Shown here in pieces: positions 43,333-55,900 of a stretch of 64,000 nucleotides of DNA. Every line of letters starts with the position of its first letter. The first letter of the stretch is position 1. The stretch spans positions 48,062 through 112,061 of the forward strand of contig MBPM02000141.1 in the NCBI GenBank assembly GCA_001695595.3, written 5' to 3'. This DNA comes from Plasmopara viticola (taxonomy: Eukaryota > Oomycota > Peronosporomycetes > Peronosporales > Peronosporaceae). The notes below the pieces were generated by a model. It did no database searches, had not been told where the DNA came from, and saw only the letters and a list, made by a program, of their open reading frames with translations. The translations under genes were made by a program, and so were the position numbers.

Positions 43333-45188
43333 GATAGAAAGGACGTATGTATGGCCGTATCATCACAGCACTTCACAAGAGAAATATACGCTTAGTTGTG
43401 TCTATTGCGTCTGCACGTCTAGAATGATAGAAAGGACGTATGTATGGCCGTGTATCTTCACAGCACTTCACGAAGCAAATATACGCTTCGCGGTGGTTCT
43501 ATTGCGTCTGCACACGTCTAGAATGATAGAAAGGACGTATGTATGGCCGTATATCTTCACAGCACTTCACGAGAGCGAATATACGCTTTGTTGTTGCTTT
43601 ATTGCGTCTTCGCACGTCTAGAATGATAGAAAGGACGTATCTATGGCCGTATATTACTTCAGCACTTCACAAGAGCGAATATACGCTTTCTTGTTGCTCT
43701 TTGCGTTGCGCACGTCTAGAAAGATAGAATGGACGTATGTATGGCCGTGTATCTTCACAGCACTTCACGAAGCAAATATACGCTTAGCGGTAGTTCTATT
43801 GCGTCTGCGCACGTCTTGAAAATTGAAAGGACGTATCTATGGCCGTATAGCTTCATAGCACTTCACGAGAACGAATACACGCTTTGTTGTTGCTTTATTG
43901 CGTCTTCGCACGTCTAGAAAGATAGAAAGGACGTATGTATGGCCGTGTATCTTCACAGCACTTCACGAAGAAATATACGCTTAGTGTGTTCTATTGCGTC
44001 TGCACACGTCTAGAAAGATAGAAAGGACGTATGTATGGCCGTATATCTCAGCACTTCACGAAGAGCGAATATACGCTTTGTTGTTCTATTGCGTCTGCAC
44101 GTCTAGAAAGATAGAAAGGACGTATGTATGGCCGTGTATCTTCACAGCACTTCACGAGAGCGAATATACGCTTTGTTGTTGCTTATTGCGTCTTCACACG
44201 TCTAGAAAGATAGAAAGGACGTATGTATGGCCGTGTATCTTCACAGCACTTCACGAAGCAAATATACGCTTAGCGGTGGTTCTATTGCGTCTGCACACGT
44301 CTAGAAAGATAGAATGGACGTATGTATGGCCGTGTATCTTCACAGCACTTCCTAAGAGCGAATATACACTTTGTTGTTGCTCTATTGCGTCTTCGCACGT
44401 CTAGAAAGATAGAAAGGACGTATGTATGGCCGTGTATCTTCACAGCACTTCACGAAGCAAATATACGCTTAGCGTGTTCTATTGCGTCTGCACACGTCTA
44501 GAATAATAGAAAGGACGTATGTATGGCCGTATATCTTCACAGCACTTCACGAGAGCGAATATACGCTTTGTTGTTGCTTTATTGCGTCTTCGCACGTCTA
44601 GAATGATAGAAAGGACGTATGTATGGCCGTATATCTTCACAGCACTTCACGAGAGCGAATATACGCTTCGTTGTTGCTCTATTGCGTCTGCGCACGTCTA
44701 GAAAGATAGAAAGACGTATGTATGGCCGTATCTTCACAGCACTTCACGAAGCAAATATACGCTTGTGTTGTATTGCGTCTGCACACGTCTAGAATGATAG
44801 AAAGGACGTATGTATGGCCGTATATCTTCACAGCACTTCACGAAGCAAATATACGCTTCGTTGTTGCTCTATTGCGTCTGCACACGTCTAGAAAGATAGA
44901 AAGGACGTATGTATGGCCGTGTATCTTCACAGCACTTCACGAGAGCGAATATACGCTTTGTTGTTGCTTTATTGCGTCTTCGCACGTCTAGAAAGATAGA
45001 AAGGACGTATGTATGGCCGTGTATCTTCACAGCACTTCACGAAGCAAATATACGCTTCGCGGTGGTTCTATTGCGTCTGCACACGTCTAGAAAGATAGAA
45101 AGGACGTATGTATGGCCGTATATCTTCACAGCACTTCACGAGCGAATATACGCTTTGTTGTTCTATTGCGTCTGCGCACGTCTAGAAT
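43333..45188 (+). repeat. Higher-order repeat unit M2 (about 19 monomers, 1,856 bp)
   Basis: This unit begins with the matching CAAGAGAAATATACG and AGTTGTGTCTATTG monomer, then B with TTCGCGGTGG, A, and a C-like TATATTACTTCAGC copy. Its CTTCCTAAG marker lies at about 44350, or 955 bp after the TTGTG marker. In the neighbouring units that distance is 657-659 bp. About three extra monomers (near 43.92-44.2 kb) account for the greater length. This is a local expansion inside an otherwise shared unit. Confidence 0.75.
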
Positions 45189-46746
45189 GATAGAAAGGAC
45201 GTATGTATGGCCGTATATCTTCAGCACTTCACAAGAGAATATACGCTTAGTTGTGGATCTATTGCGTCTGCGCACGTCTAGAATGATAGAAAGGACGTAT
45301 GTATGGCCGTGTATCTTCACAGCACTTCACGAAGCAAATATACGCTTTGTGTTCTATTGCGTCTGCACACGTCTAGAATGATAGAAAGGACGTATGTATG
45401 GCCGTATATCTTCACAGCACTTCACGAGCGAATATACGCTTTGTTGTTGCTTATTGCGTCTCGCACGTCTAGAATGATAGAAAGGACGTATGTATGGCCG
45501 TATATCTTCACAGCACTTCACGAAGAGCGAATATACGCTTTTGTTGCTCTTTTGCGATTGCGCACGTCTAGAAAGATAGAATGGACGTATGTATGGCCGT
45601 GTATCTTCACAGCACTTCACGAAGCAAATATACGCTTAGCGTGTTCTATTGCGTCTGCACACGTCTAGAAATAGAAAGGACGTATGTATGGCCGTATATC
45701 TTCACAGCACTTCACGAGAGCGAATATACGCTTTGTTGTTGCTTTATTGCGTCTTCACACGTCTAGAAAGATAGAAAGGACGTATGTATGGCCGTGTATC
45801 TTCACAGCACTTCACGAAGCAAATATACGCTTAGCGGTGTTCTATTGCGTCTGCACGTCTAGAAAGATAGAATGGACGTATGTATGGCCGTGTATCTTCA
45901 CAGCACTTCCTAAGAGCGAATATACACTTTGTTGTTGCTCTATTGCGTCTTCGCACGTCTAGAAAGATAGAAAGGACGTATGTATGGCCGTGTATCTTCA
46001 CAGCACTTCACGAAGCAAATATACGCTTAGCGGTGGTTCTATTGCGTCTGCACACGTCTAGAATAATAGAAAGGACGTATGTATGGCCGTAATCTTCACA
46101 GCACTTCACGAGAGCGAATATACGCTTTGTTGTTGCTCTATTGCGTCTGCGCACGTCTAGAATGATAGAAAGGACGTATGTATGGCCGTATATCTTCACA
46201 GCACTTCACGAGAGCGAATATACGCTTCGTTGTTGCTCTATTGCGTCTGCGCACGTCTAGAAAGATAGAAAGACGTATGTATGGCCGTATCTTCACAGCA
46301 CTTCACGAAGCAAATATACGCTTAGTGTTGTATTGCGTCTGCACACGTCTAGAATGATAGAAAGGACGTATGTATGGCCGTATATCTTCCCAGCACTTCA
46401 CGAGAGCGAATATACGCTTCGTTGTTGCTCTATTGCGTCTGCACACGTCTAGAAAGATAGAAAGGACGTATGTATGGCCGTGTATCTTCACAGCACTTCA
46501 CAGAGCGAATATACGCTTTGTTGTTGCTTATTGCGTCTCGCACGTCTAGAAAGATAGAAAGGACGTATGTATGGCCGAGTATCTTCACAGCACTTCACGA
46601 AGAAATATACGCTTAGCGTGTTCTATTGCGTCTGCACACGTCTAGAAAGATAGAAAGGACGTATGTATGGCCGTATATCTTCACAGCACTTCACGAGCGA
46701 ATATACGCTTCGTTGTTGTTCTATTGCGTCTGCGCACGTCTAGAAT
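45189..46746 (+). repeat. Higher-order repeat unit M3 (about 16 monomers, 1,558 bp)
   Basis: The unit starts with a CACAAGAGAAT and AGTTGTGGATCTATTG monomer and carries CTTCCTAAG at about 45908 and a GTGTTGTATTGCG-like copy at about 46325. It matches M1 in length and marker order. The next unit start at 46747 is recognisable, but the sequence after it departs from the pattern. Confidence 0.75.
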
Positions 46747-46990
46747 GATAGAAAGGACGTATGTATGGCCGTATATCTTCACAGCACTTCACGAGAGAAT
46801 ATACGCTTAGTTGTGGTCTATTGCGTCTGCGCACGTCTAGAAAGATAGAAAGACGTATGTATGGCCGTATCTTCACAGCACTTCACGAAGCAATATACGC
46901 TTAGCGGTGGTTGTATTGCATCTGCACACGTCTAGAATGATAGAAAGGACGTATAAATGGCCGTATATCTTCACAGCACTCCACGAAGCG
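46747..46990 (+). repeat. Probable recombination junction in the HOR
   Basis: The monomer at 46747 (CGAGAGAAT, AGTTGTGGTCTATTG) looks like a normal unit start. The next copies carry GGTTGTATTGCATCTG and then GTATAAATGG with ACTCCACG. In unit M1 those two copies come about eleven monomers after the start. The sequence therefore jumps from position 1 to about position 12 of the unit, as unequal crossover or a collapsed assembly would produce. Confidence 0.6.
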
Positions 46991-49900
46991 AATATACGCT
47001 TGTGTTCTATTGCGTCTGCACACGTCTAGAATGATAGAAAGGACGTATGTATGGCCGTATATCTTCACAGCACTTCACGAGAGCGAATATACGCTTGTTG
47101 TTGCTTATTGCGTCTCGCACGTCTAGAATGATAGAAAGGACGTATCTATGGCCGTATATCTTCTCAGCACTTCACAAGAGCGAATATACGCTTTCTTGTT
47201 GCTCTTTAGCGACTGCGCACGTCTAGGATGATAGAAAGGACGTATCTATGGCCGTATATCTTCCTAGCACTTCACGAGAGCGAATATACGCTTCGTTGTT
47301 GCTCTATTGCGTCTGCGCACGTCTAGAAAGATAGAAAGACGTATGTATGGCCGTATCTTCACAGCACTTCACGAAGCAATATACGCTTGTTGTTGCTCTA
47401 TTGCGTCTGCACACGTCTAGAATGATAGAAAGGACGTATGTATGGCCGTATATCTTCACAGCACTTCACGAAGCAATATACGCTTCGTTGTTGCTCTATT
47501 GCGTCTGCACACGTCTAGAATGATAGAAAGGACGTATGTATGGCCGTATATCTTCACAGCACTTCACGAGAGCGAATATACGCTTTGTTGTTGCTTTATT
47601 GCGTCTGCGCACGTCTAGAAAGATAGAAAGGACGTATGTATGGCCGTGTATCTTCACAGCACTTCACGAAGCAAATATACGCTTAGTGGTGGTTCTATTG
47701 CGTCTGCACACGTCTAGAATGATAGAAAGGACGTATGTATGGCCGTATATCTTCACAGCACTTCACGAGAGCGAATATACGCTTTGTTGTTGCTTTATTG
47801 CGTCTTCGCACGTCTAGAATGATAGAAAGGACGTATGTATGGCCGTATATCTTCACAGCACTTCACGAAGAGCGAATATACGCTTTTGTTGCTCTTTGCG
47901 TCTGCGCACGTCTAGAAAGATAGAAAGGACGTATGTATGGCCGTGTATCTTCACAGCACTTCACGAAGCAAATATACGCTTAGTTGTTCTATTGCGTCTG
48001 CACACGTCTAGAATATAGAAAGGACGTATGTATGGCCGTATATCTTCACAGCACTTCACGAGAGCGAATATACGCTTTGTTGTTGCTTATTGCGTCTCGC
48101 ACGTCTAGAATGATAGAAAGACGTATGTATGGCCGTATATCTTCACAGCACTTCACGAAGAGCGAATATACGCTTTCTTGTTGCTCTATTGCGTCTGCGC
48201 ACGTCTAGAATGATAGAAAGGACGTATGTATGGCCGTATATCTTCACAGCACTTCACGAGAGCGAATATACGCTTCGTTGTTGCTCTATTGCGTCTGCGC
48301 ACGTCTAGAAAGATAGAAAGACGTATGTATGGCCGTATCTTCACAGCACTTCACGAAGCAATATACGCTTGTTGTTCTATTGCGTCTGCACACGTCTAGA
48401 ATGATAGAAAGGACGTATGAATGGCCGTATATCTTCACAGCACTCCACGAAGCAAATATACGCTTCGTTGTTGCTCTATTGCGTCTGCACACGTCTAGAA
48501 TGATAGAAAGGACGTATGTATGGCCGTATATCTTCACAGCACTTCACGAGAGCGAATATACGCTTTGTTGTTGCTTTATTGCGTCTTCACACGTCTAGAA
48601 AGATAGAAAGGACGTATGTATGGCCGTGTATCTTCACAGCACTTCACGAAGCAAATATACGCTTAGTGGTGGTTCTATTGCGTCTGCACACGTCTAGAAA
48701 GATAGAAAGGACGTATGTATGGCCGTATATCTTCACAGCACTTCACGAGAGCGAATATACGCTTTGTTGTTGCTTTATTGCGTCTTCGCACGTCTAGAAA
48801 GATAGAAAGGACGTATGTATGGCCGTGTATCTTCACAGCACTTCACGAAGCAAATATACGCTTGTGTGTTTCTATTGCGTCTGCCACGTCTAGAAAATAG
48901 AAAGGACGTATGTATGGCCGTATATCTTCACAGCACTTCACGAGAGCGAATATACGCTTTTTGTTGCTTTATTGCGTCTTCGCACGTCTAGAATGATAGA
49001 AAGGACGTATCTATGGCCGTATATCTTCACAGCACTTCACGAAGCAAATATACGCTTGCTGTTGCTCTATTGCGTCTGCACACGTCTAGAAAGATAGAAA
49101 GGACGTATGTATGGCCGTATATCTTCACAGCACTTCAAAGAGCGAATATACGCTTCGTTGTTGCTCTATTGCGTCTGCGCACGTCTAGAAAGATAGAAAG
49201 GACGTATGTATGGCCGTGTATCTTCACAGCACTTCACGAGAGCGAATATACGCTTTGTTGTTGCTTTATTGCGTCTGCGCACGTCTAGAATGATAGAAAG
49301 GACGTATGTATGGCCGTATATCTTCACAGCACTTCACAAGAGCGAATATACGCTTTCTTGTTGCTCTATTGCGATTGCGCACGTCTAGAAAGATAGAATA
49401 GACGTATGTATGGCCGTGTATCTTCACAGCACTTCACGAAGCAATATACGCTTGTTGTTCTATTGCGTCTGCACACGTCTAGAATATAGAAAGGACGTAT
49501 GTATGGCCGTATCTTCACAGCACTTCACGAGAGCGAATATACGCTTTGTTGTTGCTTTATTGCGTCTCGCACGTCTAGAATGATAGAAAGGACGTATGTA
49601 TGGCCGTATATCTTCACAGCACTTCACGAAGAGCGAATATACGCTTCTTGTTGCTCTATTGCGTCTGCGCACGTCTAGAATGATAGAAAGGACGTATCTA
49701 TGGCCGTATATCTTCACAGCACTTCACGAGAGCGAATATACGCTTCGTTGTTGCTCTATTGCGTCTGCGCACGTCTAGAACGGATGTATGGCCGTATCTT
49801 CACAGCACTTCACGAAGCAAATATACGCTTGTTGTTCTATTGCGTCTGCACACGTCTAGAATGATAGAAAGGACGTATGTATGGCCGTATATCTTCACAG

Positions 49901-52900
49901 CACTTCACGAAGCAAATATACGCTTCGTTGTTGCTCTATTGCGTCTGCACACGTCTAGAATGATAGAAAGGACGTATGTATGGCCGTATATCTTCACAGC
50001 ACTTCACGAGAGCGAATATACGCTTTGTTGTTGCTTTATTGCGTCTCACACGTCTAGAAAGATAGAAAGGACGTATGTATGGCCGTGTATCTTCACAGCA
50101 CTTCACGAAGCAAATATACGCTTAGCGGTTGTTATTGCGTCTGCACACGTCTAGAATGATAGAAAGGACGTATGTATGGCCGTATATCTTCACAGCACTT
50201 CACGAGAGCGAATATACGCTTTGTTGTTGCTTTATTGCGTCTCGCACGTCTAGAATGATAGAAAGGACGTATGTATGGCCGTATATCTTCCAGCACTTCA
50301 CAAAAGCGAATATATGCTTTTTGTTGCTCTATTGCGTCTGCGCACGTCTAGAAGATAGAAAGGACGTATGTATGGCCGTGTATCTTCACAGCACTTCACG
50401 AAGCGAATATACGCTTAGTTGTTCTATTGCGTCTGCACACGTCTAGAATATAGAAAGGACGTATGTATGGCCGTATATCTTCACAGCACTTCACGAGAGC
50501 GAATATACGCTTTGTTGTTGCTTTATTGCGTCTTCGCACGTCTAGAATGATAGAAAGACGTATGTATGGCCGTATATCTTCACAGCACTTCACGAAGAGC
50601 GAATATACGCTTTCTTGTTGCTCTATTGCGTCTGCGCACGTCTAGAATGATAGAAAGGACGTATGTATGGCCGTATATCTTCACAGCACTTCACGAGAGC
50701 GAATATACGCTTCGTTGTTGCTCTATTGCGTCTGCGCACGTCTAGAAAGATAGAAAAGACGTATGTATGGCCGTATCTTCACAGCACTTCACGAAGCAAA
50801 TATACGCTTAGTGTTCTATTGCGTCTGCACACGTCTAGAATGATAGAAAGGACGTATGTATGGCCGTATATCTTCACAGCACTTCACGAAGCAAATATAC
50901 GCTTCGTTGTTGCTCTATTGCGTCTGCACACGTCTAGAATGATAGAAAGGACGTATGTATGGCCGTATATCTTCACAGCACTTCACGAGAGCGAATATAC
51001 GCTTTGTTGTTGCTTTATTGCGTCTTCACACGTCTAGAAAGATAGAAAGGACGTATGTATGGCCGTGTATCTTCACAGCACTTCACGAAGCAAATATACG
51101 CTTAGCGGTGGTTCTATTGCGTCTGCACACGTCTAGAAAGATAGAAAGGACGTATGTATGGCCGTATATCTTCACAGCACTTCACGAGAGCGAATATACG
51201 CTTTGTTGTTGCTTTATTGCGTCTTCGCACGTCTAGAAAGATAGAAAGGACGTATGTATGGCCGTGTATCTTCACAGCACTTCACGAAGCAAATATACGC
51301 TTAGTGTGTTCTATTGCGTCTGCCACGTCTAGAAATAGAAAGGACGTATGTATGGCCGTATATCTTCACAGCACTTCACGAGAGCGAATATACGCTTTCT
51401 TGTTGCTTTATTGCGTCTTCGCACGTCTAGAATGATAGAAAGGACGTATGTATGGCCGTATATCTTCACAGCACTTCACGAAGCAAATATACGCTTCGTT
51501 GTTGCTCTATTGCGTCTGCACACGTCTAGAAAGATAAAAAGGACGTATATATGGCCGTATATCTTCACAGCACTCCCAAGAGCGAATATACGCTTCGTTG
51601 TTGCTCTATTGGGTCTGCGCACGTCTAGAAAGATAGAAAGGACGTATGTATGGCCGTGTATCTTCACAGCACTTCACGAAGCAAATATACGCTTGCGGTG
51701 GTTCTCTTGCGTCTGCGCACGTCTAGAAAGATAGAAAGGACGTATGTATGGCCGTGTATCTTCACAGCACTTCACGAGAGCGAATATACGCTTCGTTGTT
51801 GCTCTATTGCGTCTGCGCACGTCTAGAAAGATAGAAAGGACGTATGTATGGCCGTGTATCTTCACAGCACTTCACGAAGCAAATATACGCTTAGTGGTGG
51901 TTCTATTGCGTCTGCACACGTCTAGAAAGATAGAAAGGACGTATGTATGGCCGTATATCTTCACAGCACTTCACGAAGCGAATATACGCTTCGTTGTTCT
52001 ATTGCGTCTGCACACGTCGAGAAAGATTGAAAGAACGTATGTATGGCCGTGTATCTTCACAGCACTTCACGAAGCAAATGTAAGCTTTGTTGTTGCTTTA
52101 TTGCGTCTTCGCACGTCTAGAAAGATAGAAAGGACGTATGTATGGCCGTGTATCTTCACAGCACTTCACGAAGCAAATATACGCTTCGTGTGTTCTATTG
52201 CGTCTGCACACGTCTAGAAAGATAGAAAGGACGTATGTATGGCCGTATATCTTCACAGCACTTCACGAGAGCGAATATACGCTTTGTTGTTGCTTTATTG
52301 CGTCTTCGCACGTCTAGAATGATAGAAAGGACGTATGTATGGCCGTATATCTTCACAGCACTTCACGAAGCAAATATACGCTTCGTTGTTGCTCTATTGC
52401 GTCTGCACACGTCTAGAAAGATAGAAAGGACGTATGTATGGCCGTATATCTTCACAGCACTTCACGAGAGCGAATATACGCTTCGTTGTTGCTCTATTGC
52501 GTCTGCGCACGTCTAGAAAGATAGAAAGGACGTATGTATGGCCGTGTATCTTCACAGCACTTCACGAAGCAAATATACGCTTCGTGTTGCTCTATTGCGT
52601 CTGCACGTCTAGAAAGATAGAAAGGACGTATGTATGGCCGTATATCATCTCAGCACTTCACGAGAGCGAATATACGCCTTGTTGTTGCTCTATTGCGTCT
52701 GCGCACGTCTAGAAAGATAGAAAGGACGTATGTATGGCCGTGTATCTTCACAGCACTTCACGAAGCAAATATACGCTTTGTGTTCTATTGCGTCTGCACA
52801 CGTCTAGAAAGATAGAAAGGACGTATGTATGGCCGTATCTCACAGCACTTCACGAAGCGAATATACGCTTGCGTGGTTCTATTGCGTCTGCACACGTCTA

Positions 52901-55900
52901 GAAAGATAGAAAGACGTATGTATGGCCGTATATCTTCACAGCACTTCACGAAGCAAATATACGCTTCGTTGTTGCTCTATTGCGTCTCGCACGTCTAGAA
53001 AGATAGAAAGGACGTATGTATGGCCGTATATCTTCACAGCACTTCACGAAGCGAATATACGCTTTTGTTGCTATTGCGTCTGCACACGTCTAGAAAGATA
53101 GAAAGGACGTATGTATGGCCGTATATCTTCACAGCACTTCACGAAGCGAATATACGCTTTGTTGTTGCTTATTGCGTCTCGCACGTCTAGAAAGATAGAA
53201 AGGACGTATGTATGGCCGTATATCTTCCTAGCACTTCACAAGAGCGAATATACGCTTTTTGTTGCTCTATTGCGTCTGCGCACGTCTAGAATGATAGAAA
53301 GGACGTATGTATGGCCGTATATCTTCACAGCACTTCACGAGAGCGAATATACGCTTTGTTGTTGCTCTATTGCGTCTGCGCACGTCTAGAAGATAGAAAG
53401 GACGTATGTATGGCCGTATCTTCACAGCACTTCACGAAGCAAATATACGCTTGCCGTTGTTCTATTGCGTCTGCACACGTCTAGAATGATAGAAAGGACG
53501 TATGTATGGCCGTATATCTTCACAGCACTTCACGAGAGCGAATATACGCTTTGTTGTTGCTTATTGCGTCTCGCACGTCTAGAATGATAGAAAGGACGTA
53601 TGTATGGCCGTGTATCTTCACAGCACTTCACGAAGCAAATTTACGCTTGTTGTTGCTCTATTGCGTCTGCACACGTCTAGAAAGATAGAAAGGACGTATG
53701 TATGGCCGTATATCTTCCCAGCACTTCACAAGAGCGAATATACGCTTTGTTGTTGCTCTATTGCGTCTGCGCACGTCTAGAAAGATAGAAAGGACGTATG
53801 TATGGCCGTGTATCTTCACAGCACTTCACGAAGCAATATACGCTTCGTTGTTCTATTGCGTCTGCCACGTCTAGAAAGATAGAAAGGACGTATGTATGGC
53901 CGTATATCTTCACAGCACTTCACGAAGAGCGAATATACGCTTTTGTTGCTTTATTGCGTCTGCGCACGTCTAGAATGATAGAAAGGACGTATCTATGGCC
54001 GTATATCTTCACAGCACTTCACGAGAGCGAATATACGCTTTGTTGTTGCTCTATTGCGTCTGCGCACGTCTAGAAAGATAGAAAGGACGTATGTATGGCC
54101 GTATATCTTCACAGCACTTCACGAGAGCGAATATACGCTTTGTTGTTGCTCTATTGCGTCTGCGCACGTCTAGAATGATATAAAGGACGTAGCTATAGCC
54201 GTATCTTCCTAGCACTTCACAAGAGCGAATATACGCTTTGTTGTTGCTCTATTGCGTCTGCGCACGTCTAGAATGATAGAAAGGACGTATGTATGGCCGT
54301 ATATCTTCACAGCACTTCACGAGAGCGAATATACGCTTTGTTGTTGCTCTATTGCGTCTTCGCACGTCTAGAAAGATAGAAAGGACGTATGTATGGCCGT
54401 ATATCTTCACAGCACTTCACGAAGCAATATACGCTTGTGTGCTTATTGCGTCTGCACACGTCAAGAATGATAGAATGGACGTATGTATGGCCGTATATCG
54501 TCTCAGCACTTCACGAGAGCGAATATACGCTTTGTTGTTGCTTATTGCGTCTCGCACGTCTAGAATGATAGAAAGGACGTATCTATGGCCGTATATCTTC
54601 ACAGCACTTCACGAGAGCGAATATACGCTTTGTTGTGCCTCTATTGCGTCTGCGCACGTCTAGAATGATAGAAAGGACGTATCTATGGCCGTATATCTTC
54701 ACAGCACTTCACAAGAGCGAATATACGCTTTGTTGTTGCTTATTGCGTCTGCGCACGTCTAGAAGATAGAAAGGACGTATGTATGGCCGTATCTTCACAG
54801 CACTTCACGAAGCAATATACGCTTTGTGTTCTATTGCGTCTGCGCACGTCTAGAATAGAAAGGACGTATGTATGGCCGTATACTTCACAGCACTTCACGA
54901 GAAAATACGCTTTGTTGTTGCTCTATTGCGTCTGCGCACGTCTAGAAAATAGAAAGGACGTATGTATGGCCGTATATCTTCAGCACTTCACGAAGAGCGT
55001 ATACGCTTTTGTTGCTCTTTGCGTCTGCGCACGTCTAGAATGATAGAAAGGACGTATGTATGGCCGTATATCTTCAGCACTTCACGAGCAATATACGCTT
55101 TTGTTGCTCTATTGCGTCTGCGCACGTCTAGAATGATAGAAAGGACGTATCTATGGCCGTATATCTTCGTAGCACTTCACAAGAGCGAATATACGCTTTG
55201 TTGTTGCTCTATTGCGTCCGCACGTCTAGAATGATAGAAAGGACGTATGTATGGCCGTATATCTTCACAGCACTTCACGAGAGCGAATATACGCTTTGTT
55301 GTTGCTCTATTGCGTCTGCGCACGTCTAGAAAGATAGAAAGGACGTATGTATGGCCGTATATCTTCACAGCACTTCACGAAGCAAATATACGCTTCGTTT
55401 TTCTTGCGTCTGCACACGTCTAGAAAATAGAAAGGACGTATGTATGGCCGTGTATCTTCACAGCACTTCACGAAGCAAATATACGCTTAGTGTGTTCTAT
55501 TGCGTCTGCACACGTCTAGAAAGATAGAAAAGACGTATGTATGGCCGTGTATCTTTACAGCACTTCACGAAGCAAATATACGCTTCGTTGTTGCTCTATT
55601 GCGTCTGCGCACGTCTAGAAAGATAGAAAGGACGTATGTATGGCCGTGTATCTTCACAGCACTTCACGAAGCAAATATACGCTTTGTTGTTCTATTGCGT
55701 CTGCACACGTCTAGAAATAGAAAGGACGTATGTATGGCCGTATATCTTCACAGCACTTCACGAGAGCGAATATACGCTTTGTTGTTGCTTATTGCGTCTT
55801 CGCACGTCTAGAATGATAGAAAGGACGTATCTATGGCCGTATATCTTCACAGCACTTCACGAGAGCGAATATACGCTTCGTTGTTGCTTATTGCGTCTGC

